Shown: one piece after another, positions 8,877 to 17,815 of the stretch
Layout of the letters: every line of letters begins with the position of its first letter
Position numbering within the stretch: the first letter of the stretch is position 1
Origin: an uncultured Prevotellaceae bacterium
GTDB lineage: Bacteria > Bacteroidota > Bacteroidia > Bacteroidales > Bacteroidaceae
NCBI GenBank assembly: GCA_900318995.1
Contig: ONMR01000020.1
Span: forward strand, 1 to 54,251
Length of the DNA: 54,251 nt
Direction: 5' to 3'
Translations under genes and position numbers: made by a program
Notes under the pieces: generated by a model
Seen by the model: the letters and a program-made list of their open reading frames with translations, nothing else
What the model was told of the DNA's origin: nothing
Databases searched by the model: none

Positions 8877-11800
8877 TTAATAATCACGCTGTACATTGTC
8901 AATCTTCTGCTGCAGCGCTTTCATCCTCTCCTCCTGCAGGATACGGCGGTACTCGATAGGAGTAACCTGTATGAATTCACCTACGTACTGACTCCAGTTG
9001 TCCAGCATCTCTTTAGCCAGAGCCGAGCCGGTATATTTGTAGTGCTTCTCTATCAATCCACGCAACTCGTCACGACCGGCCTTGTCTTCAATAAGGTCAA
9101 GCTCAATCATATCCATGTTGCAGTAGTAGTCAAAGTTGTGGTTCTTGTCCCACACATAGGCAAGACCGCCCGACATACCGGCTGCAAAGTTCCTGCCTGT
9201 TGTACCAAGCACAACCACACGTCCGCCTGTCATATACTCGCAGCAGTGGTCTCCTGCGCCCTCCACAACGGCTGTGGCACCCGAGTTACGTACAGCAAAG
9301 CGCTCGCCTGCACGGCCGTTTATGAATATCTCACCGCTTGTGGCACCGTACAGGATGGTGTTACCTGCTATGATGTTTTGGGATGCGTCAAACTTGGATT
9401 CAGCGGGCGGACATATGGCGATACGGCCACCAGAGAGGCCCTTGCCTACATAGTCATTGGCCTCACCTTCCAGCCTGAAGTTAACACCCTTCATCAGGAA
9501 TGCGCCAAAACTCTGTCCTGCAGATCCCTTGAACCGTACGTTGATGGTATCATCGGCCAGACCGTCGTGTCCGTAACGGCTTGCTATCTCACCCGAGAGC
9601 ATTGCGCCTGCGGCACGGTCAGTGTTGATTATATCGTATGAGAGTTCAACCTTGCTGCCGCTCTCAATAGCCTTGGCGGACTCCTTTATGATCTTCTGGT
9701 CCAGTACCTGACTCAGGTCATGTATCTGATCCTTAACCTTGTAGAGGTCACCGTCAATCTTTGTAAGCAGGCGGCTGAAATCAAGGCCCTTGGTCTTTTC
9801 GGTAAACTTGGCGGTATCAATCTCTATAAGATCCGTACGGCCTATGATATCCTCAAACTTACGGAATCCCATCTGAGCCAGCAACTCCCTTACGCCCTGA
9901 GCCATAAACATATAGTAGTTGATAAGGTACTGGCTGTGACCGCGGAACTTGGCCCTCAATGCGGGATCCTGTGTAGCAACACCTACAGGGCAGGCGTTGG
10001 TATGGCACTTACGCATAAGCAGGCATCCCAGAACGATCAACTGACCTGTTCCGAATCCGAACTCGCCGGCACCCAGCAGAGCCATTGAAATGACGTCACG
10101 CGGGGTCTTTAACTGACCATCCACCTGAACCTCAATCTCACCGCGCAGACCGTTCAGTACCAGGGTCTGCTGTGTCTCGGCCAGACCTATCTCAGGTGAT
10201 ATACCTGCATAACGGATTGATGATGCGGGTGATGCACCTGTACCGCCCTCGGCTCCTGATATTACAACCAGGTCAGCCTTGGCCTTGGCTACACCGGCTG
10301 CGATGGTACCAACTCCGCTCTCGGCCACCAACTTGACGCTGATCTTGGCCTTGGGGTTGACATTGCGCAGGTCATAGATGAGCTGTGCCAGGTCCTCGAT
10401 CGAGTAGATGTCGTGATGAGGCGGAGGTGATATGAGTGATATTCCGGGAATTGAGTTACGTGTACGGGCAATGATCTCGTTCACCTTAAATCCCGGAAGC
10501 TGACCGCCCTCTCCAGGTTTTGCGCCCTGGGCCACCTTGATCTGAATCTCCTGTGCGTTGACCAGATACTCGGCAGTGACACCGAATCGGCCCGATGCCA
10601 CCTGCTTGATGCGGCTGCTCAATGATACTCCGTCCACACACTCGTGGAAACGGCTGCTGTCCTCGCCGCCCTCACCGGTATTGCTGCGTGAATCAAGAGT
10701 ATTCAGGGCAATTGCTATAGCCTCATGAGCCTCCTTGCTGATGGCGCCGAATGACATTGCGGCACCTATAAAGCGCTTTACAATGTTCTCTGCCGGCTCT
10801 ACCTCATCAATGGATATCGGATTGCTCTTGAACTTGAAGAAGTTACGCAGGAACAGCGGCTCCGGGCGATTGTCAACGATTGAGCAGAACTCCTGGAATT
10901 TCTTGTAACTGCCCAGTCTGGTAGCAAGTTGCAATGTTGAAATGGCCTCGGGTGTCCATGCATGACGTATGCCGTCCTTGCGGAATGCATACTGGCCTAT
11001 GAACGGAAGTACATCATCCGGCTCAGTCTTGCCGAATCCCTGCTCCTGAAGGCGTACTGCATCACGGCAGATGCCGTCAAAACCTACACCACCCACTGTC
11101 GATGAAGCGGTACCGAAGTACTTGGCCAGAACCTCCTGACCTATACCGATAGACTCGAATATCTTGGCACCGCGGTATGAACGTATGGTGCTGATACCCA
11201 TCTTGCTGAGTATCTTCTTGAGTCCCTTATCGACTGCCTTGATATAGTTATGCTGGGCGGTCTCATAGTCAAGTTGTATCTCACCCTTCTTAACCAGGTC
11301 ATCGATGACTGCAAATGCCATATACGGGTTCACGGCACTTGCACCGTAGCCCATGAGCAGAGCCACATGCATCACCTCACGGATCTCGCCGCTCTCAACA
11401 ATCAGGGCGGTCTGGACACGTTTCCGGATTGATACCAGATAGTGGTGTATGGCGCTTACAGCAAGCAATGAAGGAATGGCGGCGTGTGTATCATCAATGC
11501 CGCGGTCGCTCAGAATGATGTAGTTGATACCTGCATCGACCGATTTCTCAGCTTCCTTGCAGAGGTTCTCTATGGCATCGGCCATACCCTTGGCCCCCTT
11601 TGATTTCTCAAACAGTATGGGCAGTACTTCAGTGTTGAATCCCTTGTAGCGGATGTTGCAAAGGGTGTCCAGTTCAGTGTTGGTAAGTACCGGCTGCGGC
11701 AGGCGTACCATCTTGCAGTGCTCGCCGCTGGGGGTAAGGATGTTCATGCCTACGGCACCGATGTACTCGGTCAGTGACATTACAAGCTCCTCGCGTATAG

Positions 11801-13340
11801 GGTCTATAGGCGGGTTGGTAACCTGCGCAAACTGCTGACGGAAATAGTTGAACAGCAGCTGGGGACGGTCCGACAGGACTGCCAGCTGGGTATCGTTACC
11901 CATTGACGAGAGCGGCTCCTGAGCCGTCTGGCACATAGGCACAATCACGCGGTCAATATCCTCGCGGGTATAGTCAAACGCCCTCAGACGACGGGTGTAG
12001 TCCTTGATATCATTGGGTGCCTTGCGGCCGCTCTTTAACTTACCCAGTTCCACACGGCCTGCACTGAGCCAATCAGCGTAGCTGTACTCGCTGGCCAGTG
12101 CATCCTTAACCTCGTCATTGCGGAATATCTGACCGTTGTCGGTATCAATAAGCAGAATCTTGCCGGGCTGCAGTTTGCCTTTCTCCATGATGCTGGCGGC
12201 ATCCACATGTATGCATCCGGCCTCGGATGCCATGATAAGCATTCCGTCATTGGTAATAAGGTAACGTGCGGGACGCAGACCGTTACGGTCCAGCATACCT
12301 CCGGCATACCGGCCATCGGTAAAGAGCATGGCGGCAGGACCGTCCCAAGGCTCCATAAGTATTGAATGGTACTCATAGAATGCCTTGAGTTTGTCGCTTA
12401 TAGGGTTCTTCTCATTGAAAGACTCAGGGATCATCATGGCCATTGCATGCGGCAGGGACATACCGGAGCGTACAAAAAACTCCAGCACATTGTCAAACGA
12501 TGCACTGTCGCTCATATTGGGCTGTACGATTGGATGAATGTCCTGCACCTCACCAAGTGCCTCCGATGACAGCACGCTCTCACGCGCCTCCATCCAGCCG
12601 CGGTTGCCGCGAATGGTGTTAATCTCACCGTTGTGAGCCAGCATTCTGAAAGGCTGGGCCAATGACCATGTAGGGAATGTGTTGGTGCTGAATCTGGAAT
12701 GCACCATCGCAATGCCGCTGGTAAAGTTGGGACTGCTCAGGTCCGGATAGTACTCACGGAGCTGTGTCGATGTGAGCATACCTTTATATACCATGATGCG
12801 GCTTGACAGTGACACGATATAGAAATCACGGTTGTCAATACGCTGCTCCACATGTTTGCGTATCTTATACAACTTGGTCTCAAGACCGTCAATCTGGGCG
12901 GCTCCGGTCACGAATATCTGGACTGTGGCAGGCTCGGTTGCCAGCGCTGCATCACCCAGGATATTGCTGTTTACGGGAACGTCACGGGTATTTGACAACT
13001 GCAGTCCCATCTTCTCGGTCTCCTGACGGATAATATCCAGGTACTGCTCACGCAATTTGCCGTCCTTGGGCAGGAACACCAGTCCGGTACCGTAGTGCAG
13101 ACGCTCGGGTACAGGAATACCCTGAAGCAGAATGAACTCATGCGGTATCTGGACCATTATTCCGGCACCATCACCACTCTTGTTATCGGCAGCCTCGGCT
13201 CCGCGGTGCTTCATGTTCTCAAGCAGCGTCAGCGCCTCATCCACCAGCTGGTGCGTCTTGTTTCCCTTCAGGTTGACCATCATGCCTATTCCGCAGGCAT
13301 CATGCTCGTTCTGAGGATCATATAATGATGGCTGCGCCAT
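8877..13340 (-). CDS. gltB: Glutamate synthase large subunit
   Basis: GltB converts glutamine plus 2-oxoglutarate to two glutamates. Layout: class II amidotransferase domain (Cys in NEHDACGIG, exposed after propeptide removal), a central linker domain, the FMN/2-oxoglutarate synthase domain (GEGGEDSSRF, GAKPGEGGQLPGFKV), the 3Fe-4S cysteines CLLMRKCHTNACPVG, and a C-terminal GXGXG beta-helix. The frame is open upstream to a TTG at 13406 and an ATG at 13394. That extra stretch is an AGCCAA tandem repeat translating to SQQPIANSQ, so the ATG at 13340 (MAQPSLYDPQNEHDACG, 1487 aa) was preferred; 13394 remains possible. The gene follows glnN directly, forming the GS-GOGAT pair. Confidence 0.94.
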   Translation of the reverse strand: MAQPSLYDPQNEHDACGIGMMVNLKGNKTHQLVDEALTLLENMKHRGAEAADNKSGDGAGIMVQIPHEFILLQGIPVPERLHYGTGLVFLPKDGKLREQYLDIIRQETEKMGLQLSNTRDVPVNSNILGDAALATEPATVQIFVTGAAQIDGLETKLYKIRKHVEQRIDNRDFYIVSLSSRIMVYKGMLTSTQLREYYPDLSSPNFTSGIAMVHSRFSTNTFPTWSLAQPFRMLAHNGEINTIRGNRGWMEARESVLSSEALGEVQDIHPIVQPNMSDSASFDNVLEFFVRSGMSLPHAMAMMIPESFNEKNPISDKLKAFYEYHSILMEPWDGPAAMLFTDGRYAGGMLDRNGLRPARYLITNDGMLIMASEAGCIHVDAASIMEKGKLQPGKILLIDTDNGQIFRNDEVKDALASEYSYADWLSAGRVELGKLKSGRKAPNDIKDYTRRLRAFDYTREDIDRVIVPMCQTAQEPLSSMGNDTQLAVLSDRPQLLFNYFRQQFAQVTNPPIDPIREELVMSLTEYIGAVGMNILTPSGEHCKMVRLPQPVLTNTELDTLCNIRYKGFNTEVLPILFEKSKGAKGMADAIENLCKEAEKSVDAGINYIILSDRGIDDTHAAIPSLLAVSAIHHYLVSIRKRVQTALIVESGEIREVMHVALLMGYGASAVNPYMAFAVIDDLVKKGEIQLDYETAQHNYIKAVDKGLKKILSKMGISTIRSYRGAKIFESIGIGQEVLAKYFGTASSTVGGVGFDGICRDAVRLQEQGFGKTEPDDVLPFIGQYAFRKDGIRHAWTPEAISTLQLATRLGSYKKFQEFCSIVDNRPEPLFLRNFFKFKSNPISIDEVEPAENIVKRFIGAAMSFGAISKEAHEAIAIALNTLDSRSNTGEGGEDSSRFHECVDGVSLSSRIKQVASGRFGVTAEYLVNAQEIQIKVAQGAKPGEGGQLPGFKVNEIIARTRNSIPGISLISPPPHHDIYSIEDLAQLIYDLRNVNPKAKISVKLVAESGVGTIAAGVAKAKADLVVISGAEGGTGASPASSIRYAGISPEIGLAETQQTLVLNGLRGEIEVQVDGQLKTPRDVISMALLGAGEFGFGTGQLIVLGCLLMRKCHTNACPVGVATQDPALRAKFRGHSQYLINYYMFMAQGVRELLAQMGFRKFEDIIGRTDLIEIDTAKFTEKTKGLDFSRLLTKIDGDLYKVKDQIHDLSQVLDQKIIKESAKAIESGSKVELSYDIINTDRAAGAMLSGEIASRYGHDGLADDTINVRFKGSAGQSFGAFLMKGVNFRLEGEANDYVGKGLSGGRIAICPPAESKFDASQNIIAGNTILYGATSGEIFINGRAGERFAVRNSGATAVVEGAGDHCCEYMTGGRVVVLGTTGRNFAAGMSGGLAYVWDKNHNFDYYCNMDMIELDLIEDKAGRDELRGLIEKHYKYTGSALAKEMLDNWSQYVGEFIQVTPIEYRRILQEERMKALQQKIDNVQRDY

Positions 13341-13342
13341 CA

Positions 13343-13373
13343 GCTTTTGGCTATTGGCTATTGGCTGTTGGCT
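13343..13373 (-). repeat. Short AGCCAA-type tandem repeat between glnN and gltB
   Basis: On the minus strand there are four successive near-copies of AGCCAA(T/C), immediately before the preferred gltB ATG. The AT-rich tract on its upstream side (AATTGAAAATTGATAG) is also simple sequence. It looks like non-coding spacer; if the 13394 ATG is used it is translated as SQQPIANSQK. Confidence 0.5.
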
Positions 13374-13416
13374 TCTTGTTATTGAGTCTTTCATCTGAAC
13401 TATCAATTTTCAATTA

Positions 13417-15603
13417 TCAGTTGATAAACAGAAGCTCACGATACTTGGGCAACGGCCACATATCGTTGTCCACAATCTCCTCAAGCTTATCGATGGTCTT
13501 GCGGAGCGGGAACAGACTCTCTGCAATCTCGTGGTAAGCCAGAGCTTTCTCGTACTCATCCTCGATGACGTTGGCCTTCTTGCGGGCCTCTACCATGCTG
13601 TCAACCTGCTGACGCAGATCCGTAACAAGTTCCGATATGCGGGTAACGATACCCATGCTTACACCGGCCATAGCTGAATACTGCTCACCAAACACATCTT
13701 TCATAAGGTCAATGTTCTTGAGCAGTTTGGTCTGATAAGCCAGAGCTGCGGGGATGATATGGTTGATAGCCATACGGCCTATCACGCGGCCCTCAATCTG
13801 TACCTTCTTGGTATATGTCTCCCACTTGACCTCGTTGCGGGCCTCAAGCTCCTTCTCTGAATACACGCCCAGTTTGGTAAAGAGTTCTATAGCCTTGGGG
13901 GTTGTGAATGCCTTGAACATCTTGGGGACGTTGGTCTCAACATCCAGACCGCGTTTCTTGGCCTCAGCCTTCCACTCATCGGTATAACCGTTACCGTCAA
14001 AGCAAACCACATCGATTATGCTCTTGATGATAGGCTTAAGGGTATCCATGAAAGCGATGTTCATTGGCTTGCCGGCCTTCATGGCCTTATCTACATCCTT
14101 CTTGAATGCTATCAGCTGCTCGGCTACGGCTGCGTTCAGGGTTGTCATGGCACCAGCGCAGTTGGCGCTCGAACCTACGGCACGGAACTCAAAGCGGTTA
14201 CCGGTGAATGCAAACGGCGATGTACGGTTGCGGTCGGTGTTATCCACGAATATCTCAGGTATCTCAACCAGGCCAAGAGACTTGCCCTTCTTGCCGGCAA
14301 TCTCGATGGGAGTATCGGACGGAACCTCAAGCAGTTTCTTGAGCACAGCAGTCATGGTACGGCCCAGGAAAGCCGATACTATTGCGGGAGGTGCTTCGTT
14401 GGCGCCCAGACGGTGTGCGTTGGTAGCGGTTGCGATAGATGCCTTGAGCAGGTCATTGTGCTTCTGTACGGCAGCCAGAACGTTTACAAAGAATGTAACG
14501 AACTGCAGGTTACCCATGGCATCCTTACCGGGAGCCAGAAGCAGTGTGCCGGTATCTGTACCCAATGACCAGTTGTTGTGCTTACCTGATCCGTTGATGC
14601 CGTCAAAAGGCTTCTCATGGAACAGAACCACGAACCCGTGCTTGCGGGCAATGCTGTTCATCACGTTCATCATCTGCTGGTTCTGGTCGTTTGAAAGGTT
14701 GGTCTCACCGTATATGGGAGCCAGCTCAAACTGGTTGGGAGCGACCTCGTTGTGACGGGTCTTAAGCGGAATACCCAGCTTGTAACCTGCTATCTCTATA
14801 TCGCGCATGAAAGCTGCCACACGTGAAGGAATGGCACCAAAGTAGTGGTCATCCAGCTGCTGGTTCTTGGATGAGGCGTGTCCCATCAGGGTGCGGCCTG
14901 TAAGCATCAGGTCGGGACGGGCTGCGTAGAGGTCCTCATCAACCAGGAAATACTCCTGCTCCCAACCCAGGTAAGACATAACCTTGTTTACCTTGGGGTC
15001 AAACATACGGCAGATAGGCAGGGCTGCGTCATTGACAGCCTTAAGAGCCTTCTTGAGCGGTGTCTTGTAATCAAGAGCCTCGCCGGTATATGATATGAAT
15101 ACGGTAGGTATGCAGAGTGTATCATCCTGAATGAACACAGGCGATGTGGGATCCCATGCAGTATAGCCACGGGCCTCGAATGTGGCGCGGATACCGCCGC
15201 TGGGGAATGATGAAGCATCGGGTTCCTGCTGAACGAGTGCCTTGCCATCGAAAGTCTCAATCATTCCGCCCTTTCCGTCATACTCCATGAATGAATCGTG
15301 TTTTTCGGCTGTACCGTCGGTAAGAGGCTGGAACCAGTGAGTAATGTGTGTAACGCCGTGCTCCAGAGCCCAGGTTTTCATTCCTGCGGCAACGCCGTCG
15401 GCTGTGGCGGCATCCAGATGAGCACCGTTGTCGATGCAGTTCACCAGAGCATTGAAAGTCTTGGCATCAAGATACTTGTGCATCTTGTCACGGTTGAATA
15501 CCAACTCTCCGAAATAGTCGGAAATCTTTCCTGCAGGTGTCTCCACAGCAGCTGCCTTCTTCTTGAAAGCATCCTGCACCACATCAAATCTAAGTTTACT
15601 CAT
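13417..15603 (-). CDS. glnN: Glutamine synthetase type III
   Basis: GSIII (728 aa with this start) makes glutamine from glutamate, ammonia and ATP. It is the large dodecameric form common in Bacteroidetes, far longer than GSI. Recognisable parts are SKLRFDVVQDAFKKK at the N-terminus, SSFPSGGIRATFEARGYTAW, the active-site block KTRHNEVAPNQFELAP, GSGKHNNWSLGT and RNRTSPFAFTGNRFEFR. The frame is open to 15684, but that extension lies over the promoter, so ATG 15603 (MSKLRF) was chosen. It is the first gene of the glnN-gltB-gltD-dapF-dapL run. Confidence 0.97.
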   Translation of the reverse strand: MSKLRFDVVQDAFKKKAAAVETPAGKISDYFGELVFNRDKMHKYLDAKTFNALVNCIDNGAHLDAATADGVAAGMKTWALEHGVTHITHWFQPLTDGTAEKHDSFMEYDGKGGMIETFDGKALVQQEPDASSFPSGGIRATFEARGYTAWDPTSPVFIQDDTLCIPTVFISYTGEALDYKTPLKKALKAVNDAALPICRMFDPKVNKVMSYLGWEQEYFLVDEDLYAARPDLMLTGRTLMGHASSKNQQLDDHYFGAIPSRVAAFMRDIEIAGYKLGIPLKTRHNEVAPNQFELAPIYGETNLSNDQNQQMMNVMNSIARKHGFVVLFHEKPFDGINGSGKHNNWSLGTDTGTLLLAPGKDAMGNLQFVTFFVNVLAAVQKHNDLLKASIATATNAHRLGANEAPPAIVSAFLGRTMTAVLKKLLEVPSDTPIEIAGKKGKSLGLVEIPEIFVDNTDRNRTSPFAFTGNRFEFRAVGSSANCAGAMTTLNAAVAEQLIAFKKDVDKAMKAGKPMNIAFMDTLKPIIKSIIDVVCFDGNGYTDEWKAEAKKRGLDVETNVPKMFKAFTTPKAIELFTKLGVYSEKELEARNEVKWETYTKKVQIEGRVIGRMAINHIIPAALAYQTKLLKNIDLMKDVFGEQYSAMAGVSMGIVTRISELVTDLRQQVDSMVEARKKANVIEDEYEKALAYHEIAESLFPLRKTIDKLEEIVDNDMWPLPKYRELLFIN

Positions 15604-15636
15604 AGCTTTATGTTTTTGGTGTTTGTATTTGTCTGC

Positions 15637-15680
15637 GTACAAAACGATGCAAAAATAAGCATTATTACTACTTTTTGTAC
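15637..15680 (-). promoter_or_regulatory. glnN promoter with flanking GTACAAAA inverted repeat
   Basis: The minus strand shows TATTTTTG (15650-15657), matching TAnnTTTG, about 40-50 nt before the glnN ATG. It is flanked by a perfect 8-bp inverted repeat, GTACAAAA at 15637-15644 and TTTTGTAC at 15673-15680. The outer half is part of the small palindrome TTTTGT-AC-ACAAAA. A TTTG lies 24 nt upstream of the -7 box, longer than the usual 19. The -7 call is good; the operator reading is inference. Confidence 0.55.
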
Positions 15681-15752
15681 ACAAAACGTTAATTATATTC
15701 TCAAATTGACACTTAAAATATGTTTAAATCAAAATATTGTCACTTTATGCGC

Positions 15753-17447
15753 TTATTTATAGGCATTTTCATGCACACCCTTTACCGCACGTCCGCTGGG
15801 ATCGTTCAGTTTACTGAAACTTGCATCCCATTTGAGGGCCTCTGCAGTTGAGCAGGCTACGCTTGGAACACTGGGTACGCAGCGTGCGGCAGACTCACTT
15901 GGAAAATGCTCCTCAAATATCGTGCGGTAGTAGTATTCCTCCTTGTTCATTGGGGTGTTTATGGGGAAACGCTCTGCCGCATGAGCCATCTGCTCATCAG
16001 TAACTGCCGCCGATGTAATCTCCTTGAGCGAATCTATCCAACTGTAACCTACTCCGTCGCTGAACTGCTCTTTCTGACGCCATGCAACGCTCTCGGGCAG
16101 CATATCGGCAAATGCCTCTCGCACAACACGTTTCTCAATCTCATGGCCAGGACACATCTTGGCCGCAGGGTTCAGGCGCATTGCCACATCCAGGAACTCC
16201 TTGTCTAAGAACGGAACGCGTCCCTCAACGCCCCATGCTGCAAGTGACTTGTTTGCACGCAGGCAGTCATAAAGGTGCAGTTTTGATATTTTGCGCACTG
16301 TCTCATCGTGGAATGCCTGTGCATCGGGTGCCTTATGGAAATAGAGATATCCTCCAAACACCTCATCGGCACCCTCACCGCTCAGTACCATTTTGATACC
16401 CATGCTGCGTATAACGCGGGCAAGCAGGTACATCGGCGTGCTGGCGCGTACAGTTGTAACATCGTATGTCTCAATGAAATAGATTACATCTCTTAAAGCA
16501 TCCAATCCCTCCTGCACCGTGTAGTTTATCTCATGGTGTACGGTACCTATATGCTCGGCCACCTCACGCGCCTTGGCCAGATCCGGAGCACCCTTAAGGC
16601 CCACAGCAAACGAGTGCAGACGCGGCCACCAAGCCTCCTGCTGGTCATCGGTCTCAACACGGCGAGCGGCGTTTTTCTTGGCAATGGCCGATATCACCGA
16701 ACTGTCCAGACCACCTGACAGAAGCACTCCGTAAGGAACATCGCACATAAGCTGACGCTTTACTGCAGCCTCAAGGGCATCGTGAAGATCCTGTATATCG
16801 GCCTTGTTATCCTTGACGGCATCATACTTGAACCAGTCACGGGTATACCAGCGCTCCACCATTCCGGTGCGGCTGCTCAGGAAATGCCCCGGCAGGAAGG
16901 GCTCGTACTCAGTGCAGATACCCTCAAGAGCCTTTAGTTCACTGGCTACGCAGATATGGCCTGCGGCATCTTTTCCTATATATAGAGGTATTACACCTAT
17001 CGGGTCTCGGGCAACCAGATACTCGTCACGTTCGGCATCATAAAGCGCAAAAGCAAATATGCCGTTCAGACGCTCCAGCATGCGGATAAAGTCCTCCTGA
17101 CTGCCGCCTGCACGCACGGCATCGCGGTAAAGTGCCAGGATAACCTCACAGTCGCTTCCGGTACTGAATGTGTATCGGCCCTCATACTCGCGGCGTATAG
17201 CCTGATGGTTGTAAATCTCACCGTTGACGGCCAGCACCTGCAGACGGTCCTCGCTGAAAAGGGGCTGACCGCCCGACTGGGGATCTACGATACTCAAGCG
17301 CTCGTGAGCCAGTATGGCTGATCCTCCGCACCAGATTCCGCTCCAGTCCGGACCGCGGTGACGTATACGGCGGCTCATCTCAAGAGCCTGCTGACGTAAC
17401 TGCTCCGACTGCTGCTTAATCCTGAAGATTGAAACTATTCCACACAT
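15753..17447 (-). CDS. asnB: Asparagine synthase (glutamine-hydrolysing)
   Basis: AsnB (564 aa) makes asparagine from aspartate, ATP and glutamine. It begins MCGIVSIF, exposing the class II amidotransferase Cys1 after Met removal. The glutaminase domain covers about residues 1-190. The synthetase domain begins around 225 with the PP-loop SGGLDSSVIS and continues with MVLSGEGADEVFGGY. Length is close to the E. coli enzyme. It is preceded by an Asn/Gln-rich leader peptide and a terminator hairpin (17492-17661), so expression is probably attenuated by Asn/Gln supply. The next gene, glnN, has its own promoter in the 149-nt gap. Confidence 0.97.
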   Translation of the reverse strand: MCGIVSIFRIKQQSEQLRQQALEMSRRIRHRGPDWSGIWCGGSAILAHERLSIVDPQSGGQPLFSEDRLQVLAVNGEIYNHQAIRREYEGRYTFSTGSDCEVILALYRDAVRAGGSQEDFIRMLERLNGIFAFALYDAERDEYLVARDPIGVIPLYIGKDAAGHICVASELKALEGICTEYEPFLPGHFLSSRTGMVERWYTRDWFKYDAVKDNKADIQDLHDALEAAVKRQLMCDVPYGVLLSGGLDSSVISAIAKKNAARRVETDDQQEAWWPRLHSFAVGLKGAPDLAKAREVAEHIGTVHHEINYTVQEGLDALRDVIYFIETYDVTTVRASTPMYLLARVIRSMGIKMVLSGEGADEVFGGYLYFHKAPDAQAFHDETVRKISKLHLYDCLRANKSLAAWGVEGRVPFLDKEFLDVAMRLNPAAKMCPGHEIEKRVVREAFADMLPESVAWRQKEQFSDGVGYSWIDSLKEITSAAVTDEQMAHAAERFPINTPMNKEEYYYRTIFEEHFPSESAARCVPSVPSVACSTAEALKWDASFSKLNDPSGRAVKGVHENAYK

Positions 17448-17491
17448 ATCATTTATTGTTTTTGTTATTTATTCGGCTTACCGTTTTGAAC

Positions 17492-17523
17492 AAAAAAAAG
17501 ACTGATCAGATTGACCAGTCTTT
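17492..17523 (-). terminator. Attenuator hairpin in the asnB leader
   Basis: On the minus strand AAAGACTGGTCA pairs with TGATCAGTCTTT (12 bp, one G-T) around an ATC loop, followed by a T run. It lies 30 nt after the leader-peptide stop and 44 nt before the asnB ATG, so it would stop transcription before asnB. Its 5' arm CTGGTC (17513-17518) is exactly complementary to GACCAG (17566-17571) in the last codons of the leader ORF, giving a competing antiterminator pairing. Confidence 0.85.
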
Positions 17524-17553
17524 ATTATGTTTTATGTTTGTTATCTACAATGA

Positions 17554-17661
17554 TTATCTTTCCCGCTGGTCTAAAGGAGTAACCATCAAAACCTGATTAT
17601 TATTCTGGTTCTGATTATTCTGCTGATTATTATTGGTTACAAAGACCAAACCTTTAGACAT
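17554..17661 (-). CDS. Asn/Gln-rich leader peptide of asnB
   Basis: A 35-codon ORF starting at ATG 17661, about 17 nt after the predicted transcription start. Residues 10-23 are NNNQQNNQNQNNNQ (9 Asn, 5 Gln; codons almost all AAT and CAG). The tail is VLMVTPLDQRER, closely resembling the glnK leader tail (VPMVIPFDR). After the last Gln of the run come seven codons, then GAC CAG, which can pair with the terminator 5' arm; the stop codon follows 9 nt later. The likely role is to stall the ribosome when charged tRNA-Asn or tRNA-Gln is scarce, freeing the antiterminator and permitting asnB transcription. Translation and function are inferred from architecture. An in-frame GTG at 17673 is an alternative start. 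Confidence 0.8.
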   Translation of the reverse strand: MSKGLVFVTNNNQQNNQNQNNNQVLMVTPLDQRER

Positions 17662-17684
17662 AACTCGCTTCACTAATTTGATTG

Positions 17685-17715
17685 CAAATTTAAGCACTAT
17701 TTTCTATCCGCCAAA
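17685..17715 (-). promoter_or_regulatory. Promoter of the asnB leader transcript
   Basis: The minus strand carries TTTG (17712-17715), exactly 19 nt, then TAAATTTG (17685-17692), a full match to the Bacteroidetes consensus TTTG-N19-TAnnTTTG. The predicted start is near 17678, just upstream of the leader ATG, so peptide, hairpin and asnB are on one transcript. Confidence 0.8.
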
Positions 17716-17815
17716 CAAAATTCTTGAAAAATATCATTTTATCACAAATAATTCATCAAATCCGATAAATAGTCAAGAATTATTCATTTTTGCATATCAT
17801 TTAGTCATGTATTGT

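Noticed and set aside
17554-17661. Asn/Gln-rich peptides as prion-like or functional small proteins
   Set aside because: Position between promoter and terminator, precise pairing geometry and occurrence only upstream of nitrogen operons favour a leader role. A function of the peptide itself cannot be excluded but is not needed.
17719-17781. AATTCTTG/CAAGAATT inverted repeat upstream of the asnB leader promoter
   Set aside because: Eight A+T-rich base pairs separated by about 47 nt in an AT-rich spacer is easily expected by chance, and no copy was seen at the other nitrogen promoters.
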